Origin: Tissierellia bacterium
GTDB lineage: Bacteria > Bacillota > Clostridia > Tissierellales > Peptoniphilaceae
Assembly (NCBI GenBank): GCA_030537765.1
Contig: JAUNVH010000002.1
Span: forward strand, 1-64,000
Length of the DNA stretch: 64,000 bases
Reading direction: 5' to 3'
The notes beneath the pieces were generated by a model. That model saw nothing but the letters and a program-made list of their open reading frames with translations. It did not search any database and had not been told where the DNA came from. How positions within the stretch are numbered: position 1 is the first letter of the stretch; every line of letters starts with the position of its first letter. Of this stretch, positions 36,156-46,483 are shown piece by piece. A program made the position numbers and the translations under genes.

Positions 36156-37095
36156 TAAATCTATTAAAGATAAATTGAGAGATATTAATTCTTATTTTCA
36201 AGATATTTACAATAAACAATTAGTAAAAAAAGACGAATTAAGAAAATTTATAGTTGAAAATATTGCAGAAATCAAAAAAGCTAAAAAGCTTTCGACGGAT
36301 GAATTAAAAAAGATTAAAAATATTACTGCCGTGGACGGAAGCTTCAATCGATTTGGCGGAAATTACCCCCATTATATCGATTTTTATAAGGCTGTGGCGA
36401 AAGATAGCAAAAATGATGAGATAATAAAAACTTTTGTAGATTGTCCTTTCTATGAACAAAATGATAATAGGGAAGATAATGATGAGATTGATGATTCTAA
36501 TTCAATTTTGTCAAAACTTGAAATAGAGGCTGCAATCGAAGCTATTGAGAAATATAAACCAAAAGTTTTGATGCTCGATGGAGGCCTTATAAGGTATAAG
36601 ATCTATGCACCTAAGCTTTTCGAAAAATTAAAGGATTTATCAATCATCAATAAGACTATCGTAGTTGGAATTATTAAAGATATAAAAACTAATATGATTT
36701 CACGAAAATTTGAAGAGCTTGGGATAAATAGCTTTAAATTATACGATCGAGAATATCTTTATGGCGTATTAAAAAGTGGAGAATACTTTTTGGCACCCGA
36801 TAGTTTAAATTTAAAATTCTCTGAAGGCCTGAGGACTGCTTTTGCAAATCTTAGCGATTCTCCTGATCCTATAGGAATAGAAATTTTTGATTTTGAAATA
36901 ATGAGTCTTCCAATAGCTATAGACCTTTCATATTCATTAACGCCAAATAAATCGCGTGGTATTCCTATATGGATTGATATTGTAGATAAAGAAGCTAGAC
37001 TAAGTGATGAGATGGTAAAGACGAGTTTAAAAACTTTTATCGACCCTGAAATTTTTGAAATCTTTTTAAATGCTGAACGAAACAAAAGAACTTAA
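36142..37095 (+). CDS. nurA: NurA-domain nuclease
   Basis: About 317 aa. The NurA active-site motifs are in place: ITAVDGSFNRFGG (Asp65) near the start and VLMLDGGLIRYK (Asp146) in the middle, with a C-terminal SRGIPIWIDIVDKEARLSDE segment. NurA is a Mn-dependent 5-prime to 3-prime nuclease that works inside a HerA hexamer to resect DNA ends, best known in archaea. It is followed at once by herA, which strongly supports the call. The start ATG at 36142 overlaps rsmI by 14 nt; 36136 is also possible. Confidence 0.86.
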   Translation: MYSIDKSIKDKLRDINSYFQDIYNKQLVKKDELRKFIVENIAEIKKAKKLSTDELKKIKNITAVDGSFNRFGGNYPHYIDFYKAVAKDSKNDEIIKTFVDCPFYEQNDNREDNDEIDDSNSILSKLEIEAAIEAIEKYKPKVLMLDGGLIRYKIYAPKLFEKLKDLSIINKTIVVGIIKDIKTNMISRKFEELGINSFKLYDREYLYGVLKSGEYFLAPDSLNLKFSEGLRTAFANLSDSPDPIGIEIFDFEIMSLPIAIDLSYSLTPNKSRGIPIWIDIVDKEARLSDEMVKTSLKTFIDPEIFEIFLNAERNKRT

Positions 37096-37104
37096 GAGGT
37101 GTAT

Positions 37105-38931
37105 ATGAACGTTATAGGACTTACAAATCAACAAGAATTTTATATTGGTTCAAATGAAAGAAATTTCAGAATTAATGAATACTTGATAATTGAAGATAGA
37201 AAAATGGGAGATTTGATTGGTGAAGTTGTTGAAGCCAATACATTTAATCGCTATATACCTATGAGCTTGCAACAAGATTTTGTAGATAAGGCTGTGTTGG
37301 AATCTTTAAAGGCTATAGGGTATAATATTGATGAAGAGACAATTTATGTGGCAAAAGTTAGACTTTTAAACGAAGCTATATATCCTGTGGAAACTGGCTC
37401 AGATGTAAGACTGCCAAAGTTTTATGAATTAAAAGATATTTTAATAAAGGGAAAGCCTGAGTCTGGATTGACTTTAGCTGCGATTAAAAATACCGATACA
37501 TTATATGAAGATTTAGATGAAGAGCTTAAAAATATTTATACTCTTTACGATAATGAATATAGAATCCAAGAAGAAGTGCCATTTATTTTAGATTTAAAGA
37601 GCTTGCATCAATATCCCCATATTGGAGTATTTGGTGGCTCTGGTTCAGGAAAATCTTATGGACTTAGAGTTATACTGGAAGAACTTATGAAAAAAGGAAT
37701 TCCGACCATTGTTCTAGATCCTCATTATGAAATGAGCTTTGAGGCAAATACTAAAAACCCTTTTAGCGAAGATTATTCGAACAAATATGTAAATTTGAGA
37801 ATAGGCACTGATATAGGAGTAAAATTTGAACATCTAAATACTGGAGAATTAAAAAATCTGCTTTCAACTGCATCGAATCTAACCGAAGCGATGTCGGCCG
37901 TTGTAGACACATTACATTCAGGAAGAGTTGGATATACAGAGTTTTATCAGCGCTTAACAGATCTTTCTGAGGCATACGATATAGGCAGTGAAGAAGAAAT
38001 TAGAAATCGCATTGCAAATTGCCAAAATTCACAAGAGCGCTTTAGATATAATAGAATCTTAGATACATTTACTAAATTTGGAAAACAGTGTAACAAACAT
38101 TCTATAAATGGAATAATATGGCGCCTTGCAAAGCTTGATAGATCTGGTATATTTGCTAAAGACGATATACCTATAATCGAGGCTCTATCAAATGGAAAAT
38201 TAGCTGTAATACAAGGCGATACTATGATAATTGCAGTCTTTGGTACTTATATATTAAATAAACTCTATCATATGAGAAGAGATTATAAAGATGCAATGTA
38301 TTTAAATATTAATGCAGATTACTTTCCGCCATTTATGGTAGTTACAGATGAAGCTCATAATTTTGCGCCGAAAGCTTACGATTCACCTTCTAAAAAAATA
38401 ATTAAAGAGATTGCACAAGAAGGCAGAAAATATGGAGTGTTTCTAGCTTTGGCAACGCAAAGACCTGCACTTTTAGATGAGACGGTAACTGCACAGCTAA
38501 ATTCTAAATTCATATTTAGAACTGTTAGGGCATCTGATATTAATACTATTAGAGAAGAAACTGATCTGACACCAGAAGAGGGCAGAAGACTGCCTTATCT
38601 AAGAAGCGGAGATGTATTTGCATCGATGGCAATTATGGGTAGAACATTTTCATTGAGAATTAGAGCGGCCGAGACTAAATCGCCACATAGTATAAATCCA
38701 TTCGATGAGATTATACAAAAAAAATTAGAAGATAATGATGAGTTTTTAAATAAAATTAAAGAATACTTACCAATATCTGAATATGATGTATTGAAAATAC
38801 AAAAAGAACTAGGAAAAAACAGAGTTTCCTATTCTAAAGATGAAATAATAATGAAACTTAATTCATTATGTGATCAAAATATTTTAGAAAAAGAAAATGA
38901 TTTTTTGGGTTATATTTATAAATTGAAATAA
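37105..38931 (+). CDS. herA: HerA-type DNA translocase ATPase
   Basis: About 608 aa. An N-terminal HAS-barrel region (about 1-110) precedes a FtsK/HerA-like RecA core with Walker A GGSGSGKS (177-184), Walker B MVVTDEAHNFAP and the sensor/arginine region LATQRPALLDETV and FIFRTVRASDINT. HerA forms hexamers that push DNA into NurA. The C-terminus (last about 90 aa) is less conserved. The start at 37105 has AGAGG 5 nt upstream. It lies directly between nurA and glgB, with only 21 nt before glgB and no terminator. Confidence 0.9.
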   Translation: MNVIGLTNQQEFYIGSNERNFRINEYLIIEDRKMGDLIGEVVEANTFNRYIPMSLQQDFVDKAVLESLKAIGYNIDEETIYVAKVRLLNEAIYPVETGSDVRLPKFYELKDILIKGKPESGLTLAAIKNTDTLYEDLDEELKNIYTLYDNEYRIQEEVPFILDLKSLHQYPHIGVFGGSGSGKSYGLRVILEELMKKGIPTIVLDPHYEMSFEANTKNPFSEDYSNKYVNLRIGTDIGVKFEHLNTGELKNLLSTASNLTEAMSAVVDTLHSGRVGYTEFYQRLTDLSEAYDIGSEEEIRNRIANCQNSQERFRYNRILDTFTKFGKQCNKHSINGIIWRLAKLDRSGIFAKDDIPIIEALSNGKLAVIQGDTMIIAVFGTYILNKLYHMRRDYKDAMYLNINADYFPPFMVVTDEAHNFAPKAYDSPSKKIIKEIAQEGRKYGVFLALATQRPALLDETVTAQLNSKFIFRTVRASDINTIREETDLTPEEGRRLPYLRSGDVFASMAIMGRTFSLRIRAAETKSPHSINPFDEIIQKKLEDNDEFLNKIKEYLPISEYDVLKIQKELGKNRVSYSKDEIIMKLNSLCDQNILEKENDFLGYIYKLK

Positions 38932-38952
38932 TCCTTAGGGGAGGAAGATAGT

Positions 38953-40833
38953 ATGCAAGAAGTAAAGATAAAATACGTAGACAATTTGGACCATGATGCT
39001 TACTTGTTTCATGAAGGCACAAATTATATGGCATATAAATTTTTAGGTGCACATCCATATAAGACTAGGGGCTTTAATGGTGCAAGATTTGCATTATGGG
39101 CTCCGCGTGCAAAAGAGATTTATTTAATTGGAGATTTTAACGATTGGAATGAAGAAAATATTCCGATGAAGAGAATCGAAAATACTGGCATCTGGAGTGT
39201 ATGTGTCGACGGAGTAAAAGAATTTGATGCATATAAATATAAAATCATAACAGAACATGGCGAAGTTAGATATAAGGCAGATCCATTTGCTTTCCATGCT
39301 GAAGAAAGGCCAATGAGCGCATCTAAATTTTATGATATCAATGGCTATAAATGGAAAGATAAAAAATATCTAAAATCTTTGCAAGAAAAAGATATGTATA
39401 ATTCGCCAATGAATATTTACGAGGCCAATATTTTGTCATGGAGAAAAAATGAAGATGGCTCACAATATTCATATAGAAAATTTGCTGACGAAATTGTGCC
39501 ATATTTAAAGAGTATGGGCTATACACATTTGGAACTTATGCCTATTATGGAACATCCTTACGATGGTTCATGGGGCTATCAAATTACTGGCTATTTTGCA
39601 CCAACATCTAGATTTGGAACGCCAAAAGATTTTATGTATTTAGTTGATAAATTGCATCAAAATAATATTGGAATAATTTTAGATTGGGTGCCTGTACATT
39701 TTTGCAAAGACGATCACGGACTTGCAAGATTTGATGGAACATATTTATATGAGTCAATCGACAAGCAAAAGGCCGAAAACTATTCATGGGGTACACTCAA
39801 TTTTGACTATTCGAAACCCGAAGTCATCAGCTTTTTGATGAGTAATGCAGTCTATTGGCATGAAATGTATCATATAGACGGATTGAGAGTCGATGCAGTG
39901 AGCTTTATGATTTATGATGGTTATGGAAAGCCAGGTGTTGAGATATCTGAAAACGAAGATGGACTTAGATTTATTAAGACATTAAATGCTCAAATGGCAA
40001 AACAGTATCCAAATTCTTTGATGATTGCAGAAGAGGCAACGGCATATCCAAAAGTTACAGCAAAAGTTCAAGATGACGGATTAGGATTTAATTTTAAATG
40101 GAATATGGGATGGATGAACGATATTTTAGAATATTTTGAATCTGATCCAATAAATAGAAAATATCTTCACGACCAATTGAGATTTTCAATGACCTATATG
40201 TTTTCAGAAAAATATATATTGCCTCTTAGCCATGATGAAGTCGTACATGGCAAAAAATCATTGCTAGATAAGATGCCTGGAGATTATGAAAATAAATTTG
40301 CAAATTTGAGGCTGCTTTTAAGCTATATGATAGCCCATCCAGGTAAGAAGATATTATTTATGGGAGGAGAATTTGGGCAATTTATCGAATGGAATGAATG
40401 GAAAGAATTAGATTGGTTACTTCTAGACTATGATATGCATAAAAAATTAAAAGATTATGTATCAGAGTTAAATAAATTTTATACCGATTCTTCTGAATTT
40501 TGGGAATTAGACAATTCATTTGACGGATTTCAATGGGTCGAACACGAAAATGCCAATGAGAGTATTTTAGTATTTCAAAGAATTAATAAAGATGAGGAAA
40601 AGATAACTTGTATCTTTAACTTCACACCGGTTGAGAGATTAAATTATCCAATCGGAGTAGACGAAGAAGGCAGATACAGAACATTATTTAGTTCTGACAG
40701 GCTAAGATATGGTGGGGAAACGAAGAGAGTAAAGACTTATTACACCAAAGATGAAGCATTTCACGGAAGAAAGCACGGTTTAAGAGTTGATATTCCGCCA
40801 CTTTCAGCTTTATTTTTGAAAAAGAGTAAATAG
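38953..40833 (+). CDS. glgB: 1,4-alpha-glucan branching enzyme
   Basis: A 626-aa GH13 branching enzyme. An N-terminal CBM48/early-set domain (about 35-120; RFALWAPRAKEIYLIGDFNDWN) precedes the (beta/alpha)8 barrel with catalytic D314 (LRVDAVSF), E360 (IAEEATAYP) and the HDE motif in LPLSHDEVVHGK. A C-terminal all-beta domain ends the chain. It creates alpha-1,6 branches in glycogen. It is the first gene of the five-gene glycogen run and has GGGGAGG upstream. Confidence 0.96.
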   Translation: MQEVKIKYVDNLDHDAYLFHEGTNYMAYKFLGAHPYKTRGFNGARFALWAPRAKEIYLIGDFNDWNEENIPMKRIENTGIWSVCVDGVKEFDAYKYKIITEHGEVRYKADPFAFHAEERPMSASKFYDINGYKWKDKKYLKSLQEKDMYNSPMNIYEANILSWRKNEDGSQYSYRKFADEIVPYLKSMGYTHLELMPIMEHPYDGSWGYQITGYFAPTSRFGTPKDFMYLVDKLHQNNIGIILDWVPVHFCKDDHGLARFDGTYLYESIDKQKAENYSWGTLNFDYSKPEVISFLMSNAVYWHEMYHIDGLRVDAVSFMIYDGYGKPGVEISENEDGLRFIKTLNAQMAKQYPNSLMIAEEATAYPKVTAKVQDDGLGFNFKWNMGWMNDILEYFESDPINRKYLHDQLRFSMTYMFSEKYILPLSHDEVVHGKKSLLDKMPGDYENKFANLRLLLSYMIAHPGKKILFMGGEFGQFIEWNEWKELDWLLLDYDMHKKLKDYVSELNKFYTDSSEFWELDNSFDGFQWVEHENANESILVFQRINKDEEKITCIFNFTPVERLNYPIGVDEEGRYRTLFSSDRLRYGGETKRVKTYYTKDEAFHGRKHGLRVDIPPLSALFLKKSK

Positions 40834-40842
40834 GAGGTTGCT

Positions 40843-41982
40843 ATGGATAAGAAAACAAAGATGCTTGCACTATTATTGGCAGGCGGTCAAGGTTCTCGAC
40901 TTAAAGCATTGACTAAAGATATTGCCAAACCGGCAGTGCCATTTGGAGGTAAATATCGTATTATCGATTTTGCATTGAGTAATGCCACAAATTCCGGCAT
41001 AAAAGATATTGCTGTACTTACACAGTATAAGCCATTTGAACTCAATAGCCATTTGGGCATCGGCGCACCATGGGATTTTGACAAAACTTATGGAGGCCTT
41101 AGAGTGCTTTCACCATTTGCATCTGAAGATGGAGGAAGATGGTTTACGGGCACGGCAAATGCGATATACGAAAATATTGACTATATAGATCAAATCAATC
41201 CTCAATATGTTTTAGTTTTATCGGGCGACCACATCTATAAAATGAATTATAATAAAATGCTAAAATATCATATTCAAAAAGAGGCCGTATGTACAGTTTC
41301 AGTAATCGAAGTACCTTGGGAAGAGGCTTCTAGATTTGGCATTGTCAACACAGATGAAGACAATAAAATTGTCGAATTTGATGAAAAGCCAGCAGAGCCA
41401 AAAAACAATATGGCTTCGATGGGAATCTATATCTTTAATTGGGATATTTTGAGAAACTATCTGATTGAAGACGAAAAAAATCAAGATTCTGACCACGATT
41501 TTGGAAAAAATGTACTGCCAAAGATGTTAACTGACGGCAATCCAATGTATGCATTCCAATTTAAAGGCTATTGGAAAGACGTTGGAACAATAAGTAGCTA
41601 TTGGGAATCTAATCTCGATTTATTAGATATAGACAATGAATTAGACATTTATGATAAAACTTGGCGCATATATACAAATAATAAGAATTTGCCACCTCAA
41701 TATATTGGCAAATATGCAATATTAAATAATTCGATGATAAACGAAGGCTGCACAATAGAAGGTGAAGTGAACAATAGCGTATTGTTTTCTAATGTGACTG
41801 TAGAAAAGGGAGCCATTATTAATAAATCTGTAATTCTTCCAAATGCTGTTATTAAAGCTGGTGCAAATGTAAATAACGCAATTATTATGGAAGATATGGT
41901 CATCAAGGAAGATGAAAAAATTGGAACGCCTGATGATAAATCCATATATTTGGTTTCCGATGACGGCATTTTAAAAGAGTAA
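40843..41982 (+). CDS. glgC: Glucose-1-phosphate adenylyltransferase, catalytic subunit
   Basis: A 379-aa ADP-glucose pyrophosphorylase. The nucleotidyltransferase signature [21 protein letters not shown] is complete, with [14 protein letters not shown] and GDHIYKM (metal Asp) following, then a C-terminal left-handed beta helix. It makes ADP-glucose from glucose-1-P and ATP, the committed glycogen step. It pairs with glgD 11 nt downstream to form the GlgC-GlgD complex typical of Firmicutes. Confidence 0.96.
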   Translation: MDKKTKMLALLLAGGQGSRLKALTKDIAKPAVPFGGKYRIIDFALSNATNSGIKDIAVLTQYKPFELNSHLGIGAPWDFDKTYGGLRVLSPFASEDGGRWFTGTANAIYENIDYIDQINPQYVLVLSGDHIYKMNYNKMLKYHIQKEAVCTVSVIEVPWEEASRFGIVNTDEDNKIVEFDEKPAEPKNNMASMGIYIFNWDILRNYLIEDEKNQDSDHDFGKNVLPKMLTDGNPMYAFQFKGYWKDVGTISSYWESNLDLLDIDNELDIYDKTWRIYTNNKNLPPQYIGKYAILNNSMINEGCTIEGEVNNSVLFSNVTVEKGAIINKSVILPNAVIKAGANVNNAIIMEDMVIKEDEKIGTPDDKSIYLVSDDGILKE

Positions 41983-41993
41983 AGGAGTATATC

Positions 41994-43121
41994 ATGGATA
42001 ATTGCATAGGAGTTATTAATAATACAAATCTAGAGAGAAATTTTGGACAATTGTGTAAGTCACGATCTCTTTATATGCTTCCATTTGGAAGTAGATATCG
42101 CTTAGTCGATTTTTTAATATCCAATATGGTAAATAATAATATCAATACGGTGGCAATCTATACAGGAGAAAAGATTAGATCTACGATGGACCATCTGGGT
42201 AGCGGTAGACCATGGGATCTAAATTCTAGATTCCAAGGACTATTTCTCTATCCTCCAATAACTGCTCCACCAATAGTTTCTAAGCTTGGAGATATTGCAG
42301 ACTTTTATAGTACGAGAAACTTTTATGAAAATTCTTCGTCAGATAATGTGTTTATTACGGCGTCAAATACATTGGCTAAAGTCAATTTGCAAGAAGCTTA
42401 TGACTATTTTCAGCAAACTGATGCAGATATAACACTGATTTATAAAGAGCAGAACGATGAATTGGGACAATTTATAAATTCAGACAAGCTACACATCGAC
42501 GATGATGGCAATTTAATAAATATTGGTTTAAATCTAGGCACTGAATTAAAATTTAATATGTATTTAAATATGCTATTTATTAAAAAAAGCGTACTGTTAA
42601 AATTGATTAATGAAACTGTCGAAAAAGGCAATGTACCTGGACTTAAAAATGCCATAATAAAAAATAAGGATCGATTTAAGATAAATACATTCGAACATAA
42701 GGGATATCTTGCCAATATAATAGATATAGATTCTTATTATAGGGCCAATTTAGATTTGCTCGATAGAGATATATTTAAAGAATTATTTATCGACACTGGT
42801 CGAGTTATGACTAAGACAAAGGACGAACCCTCTACGACTTATAGAGATTTTCCAACTGTCAAAAATTCGCTAATTGCAAATGGCTGTATTATCGAAGGCG
42901 AAGTTGAAAATAGCATAATCTTTAGAGGAGTTAAAATTGGCAAAAATGCCACTGTCAAGAATTCAATAGTCATGCAAAAATCTACTATCGAAGACTCTTC
43001 AGTAGTAGTAAATTCAATACTAGATAAATATACGCTTATCGAAAGAGGAGCGACAATTGTAGGAGCATATGCACAGCCTTATGTATTAGGTAAATATATG
43101 AAGATTGGAAGAGATCAATGA
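41994..43121 (+). CDS. glgD: Glucose-1-phosphate adenylyltransferase, GlgD subunit
   Basis: A 375-aa paralogue of GlgC that has lost the glycine-rich nucleotide signature: where GlgC has AGGQGSRL, this protein has INNTNLERNFGQL. It keeps the sugar-binding PFGSRYRLVDFLISN and the C-terminal beta helix. In Bacillus-type systems GlgD is a non-catalytic partner that raises GlgC activity. It overlaps glgA by ATGA. Confidence 0.94.
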   Translation: MDNCIGVINNTNLERNFGQLCKSRSLYMLPFGSRYRLVDFLISNMVNNNINTVAIYTGEKIRSTMDHLGSGRPWDLNSRFQGLFLYPPITAPPIVSKLGDIADFYSTRNFYENSSSDNVFITASNTLAKVNLQEAYDYFQQTDADITLIYKEQNDELGQFINSDKLHIDDDGNLINIGLNLGTELKFNMYLNMLFIKKSVLLKLINETVEKGNVPGLKNAIIKNKDRFKINTFEHKGYLANIIDIDSYYRANLDLLDRDIFKELFIDTGRVMTKTKDEPSTTYRDFPTVKNSLIANGCIIEGEVENSIIFRGVKIGKNATVKNSIVMQKSTIEDSSVVVNSILDKYTLIERGATIVGAYAQPYVLGKYMKIGRDQ

Positions 43122-44548
43122 AAATATTTTATATAGCAGCAGAGGCATCACCATTTATTAAAACAGGAGGGCTTGCAGATGTTGCAGGCTCTTTGCCTAA
43201 AGCTTTGGCAAAAAACGATCAAGAAGTTTCAGTAGTATTGCCGCTTTATTCAGCAATAGATTGGAAATACAGATCACAATTTGAATTTGTGGGTTATTTC
43301 TATGTAGATTTAGATTGGCGACATCAATATGTGGGAGTATTTAAATATGAAAAAGATGATGTAAATTATTATTTCATAGATAATGAATACTACTTTGCGA
43401 GAAACTCTCTTTACGGTGAAATAGACGACGGAGAAAGATTTATATTTTTCAATAGAGCAGTAGTTGGTCTATTAAAATATCTAGACATAAAGCCTGATAT
43501 TGTGCACGCTAATGATTGGCACACGGGATTAATACCTTTATATTTAAAAGATTATTCAAAAGGTGATTCATTTTATAAAGATATTAAATCGGTATATACA
43601 ATTCATAATATTAAATATCAAGGAATATTTAAAAGTGATATATTGTCAATAGCAGGACTTGGAGGCCAATATTATAACGAAGAGGGAATAAAATATTATG
43701 ACTGCATAAATATGATGAAGGCTGGAATCGTCTATTGCGATTTATTGACTACAGTCTCTCACACTTATGCACAAGAAATTAGATATAGTTTTTTCGGTCA
43801 AGGTCTAGATGGAATTATAAGAAAACATCAGCATAAGCTAAAAGGTATAATTAATGGAATTGATTATGATATTTTCAATCCAAAAACTGATAAAACAATA
43901 GATTATAATTATGATGCCAAAGATTTTTCGCAAAAAAAGAAAAACAAAGCCGAACTACAAAGACTATTTCATCTCCCAGAAAATCCAGATGTGCCTTTGA
44001 TTGGAATGGTAACGAGGCTTGTAGATCTCAAAGGTATCGATCTATTAGACTATGTCATGGACGAACTTATGAATGAAGATATTCAATTGGTAGTTTTGGG
44101 CACTGGCGAAAATAATTATGAAGATATGTTAAAGTATTATTCTTATAGATATAAAAATAAATTAGCAGCTGGAATATATTTTGATGAAGCTCATTCTAAA
44201 AAAATATATGCCGGAGCCGATTTTTTCTTGATGCCTTCAGTTGCTGAACCTTGCGGAATTTCACAATTGATTGCTATGCGTTATGGCACAATCCCGATTG
44301 TTCGAGAAACGGGCGGCCTTTCAGATACTGTAATACCTTATAATAAATATACTAATGAAGGTACTGGATTTGGCTTTAAAACAATAAATGCACATGAAAT
44401 GCTATATGCAATTAAGAAAGCGATAAAATTATATCAAGATAAAGACTCTTTTAACAAGCTAATTAAAAGAGATTTGGAACTTGACAACAGTTGGAATAAA
44501 TCTTCAATAGAATATTTGGAGGAATATAAAAGAATTACTAATGGTTAA
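43118..44548 (+). CDS. glgA: Glycogen synthase
   Basis: A 476-aa GT5 glycogen synthase with the ADP-glucose binding motif KTGGLADVAGSLPKAL near the N-terminus, HANDWHTGLIPLYL and the C-terminal PSVAEPCGISQLIAMRYGTIPIVRETGGL region (quoted here as two overlapping motifs EPCGISQ and RETGGL). It transfers glucose from ADP-glucose to the growing alpha-1,4 chain. It directly abuts pulA. Confidence 0.95.
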   Translation: MKIFYIAAEASPFIKTGGLADVAGSLPKALAKNDQEVSVVLPLYSAIDWKYRSQFEFVGYFYVDLDWRHQYVGVFKYEKDDVNYYFIDNEYYFARNSLYGEIDDGERFIFFNRAVVGLLKYLDIKPDIVHANDWHTGLIPLYLKDYSKGDSFYKDIKSVYTIHNIKYQGIFKSDILSIAGLGGQYYNEEGIKYYDCINMMKAGIVYCDLLTTVSHTYAQEIRYSFFGQGLDGIIRKHQHKLKGIINGIDYDIFNPKTDKTIDYNYDAKDFSQKKKNKAELQRLFHLPENPDVPLIGMVTRLVDLKGIDLLDYVMDELMNEDIQLVVLGTGENNYEDMLKYYSYRYKNKLAAGIYFDEAHSKKIYAGADFFLMPSVAEPCGISQLIAMRYGTIPIVRETGGLSDTVIPYNKYTNEGTGFGFKTINAHEMLYAIKKAIKLYQDKDSFNKLIKRDLELDNSWNKSSIEYLEEYKRITNG

Positions 44549-46471
44549 ATGAAGATGATAAAGAAGAATAAATTGGAATTAAAAAATGTTGAATTTGGTG
44601 CTAATTACTCTGAAAAAAGTACAATATTCAGAGTATTTAGCCCTAATAGAAAGAGCATCAAGCTCAGATTATTTGAGTATTCTAATGCAATCCAATATGA
44701 AGAATTTCATATGAAGAAAAACGAACTTGGGATTTGGGAGATTGAGATAAAAAGAGATCTCGACGGCTACTTTTACACATATATAGCCGACGATTATTTA
44801 GAAGTCACAGATCCTTATTCATACGCCTTGAGCATCAATTCAACTAGATCTGCAATTATTGATATTAATAAAACAAATCCCTATGGATGGGAAGATCAAA
44901 AAATGCCATATACGCCTAATAATGAGGCGATAATATATGAGATGAGCATTAAAGATTTCACTTATGACAAAAGCTCGGGAGCTCAAAAACGAGGAAAATT
45001 TTTGGGCGTTTCTGAACATGGAACATCATATAATTATTTCAAAACGGGCATCGATCATCTAATTGAACTTGGGATTACTCATGTCCATTTGATGCCCATT
45101 TATGATTTTTTGACCGTAGACGAAAATCCTGATTTGTTTTTTGAAGATGAAAATTATAATTGGGGCTACGATCCTGAACATTTTAATGTACCAGAGGGAT
45201 CTTATGCGACAAGACCTGATGATCCTAAAAACCGCATTATTGAATTAAAGACGATGATAATGAAGCTTCATGAGGCAAATATTAAAGTGATAATCGATGT
45301 TGTCTATAATCACACATATAGATCTTTAGATAGCAATTTTTACACTCTCTATCCGGGATATTATAGATTGATAAATTCATGTTTTGCAAATGGTTCAGGT
45401 TGCGGAAATGAAACTAATTCTGAAGATATATATTTTCAAAAGTTTCTACTCGATTCTATTAAATTTTGGATTAAAGAGTATAAAATTGATGGCTTTAGAT
45501 TCGATCTGATGGGTCTTATAGATATAGATACTATGGAAAAAATCGTCGAAACTGCAAAGAGTTTGAGAGAAGATATTTTAATTTATGGAGAACCATGGGT
45601 TGGCGGATTATCAGCTTTAGAAGAAGCTAAAAGAACAGTCAAAGGAACACAAAAGAACAAAGGCTTTGCAGTATTTAATGATGATTTTAGAGATAGCATC
45701 AAAGGTTCGAATAACGGCTCAATAGGCGGCTTTATAAATGGAAAACAAGAACTCAAATTAGAAGTTGAAAAAGGCATTAGTGGCTCGATTAATTACGATA
45801 AGATTCACCATGGCTTTGCTGCCGATGCGCTAGAAAGTATAAACTATTTTAATTCACATGACGATTTGATAATTGCAGATAAATTAAAATTGGTAAGTCC
45901 CGAAAAATCTGATGAAGAAATTGCCGAAGAAGCAAAATTAGCTTTTGGAATTATCTTTACTTCCTTTGGAATTCCATTTATACATTCGGGAAATGAATTT
46001 ATGAGAAATAAATCTGGAGTTTCGAATAGCTTTAATGCTCCTGCTAGTTTAAATTCTGTCAAATGGGATTTGAAAGAAAAAAATTTAAACTTTTATAATT
46101 ATGTAAGATCACTTATAGATTTTAGAAAGCGGACAAAAGTCTTTAGAATGCATAGACAAAAAGATATAAAAGATAATTTAATATTCTTAGACTTAAATAC
46201 AGATCCAATAATAGCTTATATTATACGTGAGAATAAAAATAGATACTTTTTAATTGCGCATAATAGCGGCACACATCCATATAGAATTGACAAATATAGG
46301 ATTGTAAATAAAATTGAGAGCCGTTTTACAGATGAAAAAATTGAAAATTTAGAAATTATAAAACTTTTTGGAAATTTAGGCTACACCAGAAAACATATTA
46401 GACATCGCAGAGATTATTTATTTATAAAAGGAATATCTACTGAGATCTATTTGATTAATTTAGAAAAATGA
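44549..46471 (+). CDS. pulA: Type I pullulanase (glycogen debranching)
   Basis: A 640-aa GH13 type I pullulanase: CBM48 domain (about 15-110), then the barrel with YNWGYDPEHFNVPEGSY (the family signature), catalytic D319 (DGFRFDLMG), E348 (IYGEPW) and NYFNSHDD. No signal peptide, so it is an intracellular debranching enzyme that cuts alpha-1,6 bonds and balances GlgB. It starts right after the glgA stop with no close ribosome-binding site, so it is likely translated by coupling; an ATG at 44555 is an alternative. Confidence 0.93.
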   Translation: MKMIKKNKLELKNVEFGANYSEKSTIFRVFSPNRKSIKLRLFEYSNAIQYEEFHMKKNELGIWEIEIKRDLDGYFYTYIADDYLEVTDPYSYALSINSTRSAIIDINKTNPYGWEDQKMPYTPNNEAIIYEMSIKDFTYDKSSGAQKRGKFLGVSEHGTSYNYFKTGIDHLIELGITHVHLMPIYDFLTVDENPDLFFEDENYNWGYDPEHFNVPEGSYATRPDDPKNRIIELKTMIMKLHEANIKVIIDVVYNHTYRSLDSNFYTLYPGYYRLINSCFANGSGCGNETNSEDIYFQKFLLDSIKFWIKEYKIDGFRFDLMGLIDIDTMEKIVETAKSLREDILIYGEPWVGGLSALEEAKRTVKGTQKNKGFAVFNDDFRDSIKGSNNGSIGGFINGKQELKLEVEKGISGSINYDKIHHGFAADALESINYFNSHDDLIIADKLKLVSPEKSDEEIAEEAKLAFGIIFTSFGIPFIHSGNEFMRNKSGVSNSFNAPASLNSVKWDLKEKNLNFYNYVRSLIDFRKRTKVFRMHRQKDIKDNLIFLDLNTDPIIAYIIRENKNRYFLIAHNSGTHPYRIDKYRIVNKIESRFTDEKIENLEIIKLFGNLGYTRKHIRHRRDYLFIKGISTEIYLINLEK

Positions 46472-46483
46472 TTGGAGAATTTT

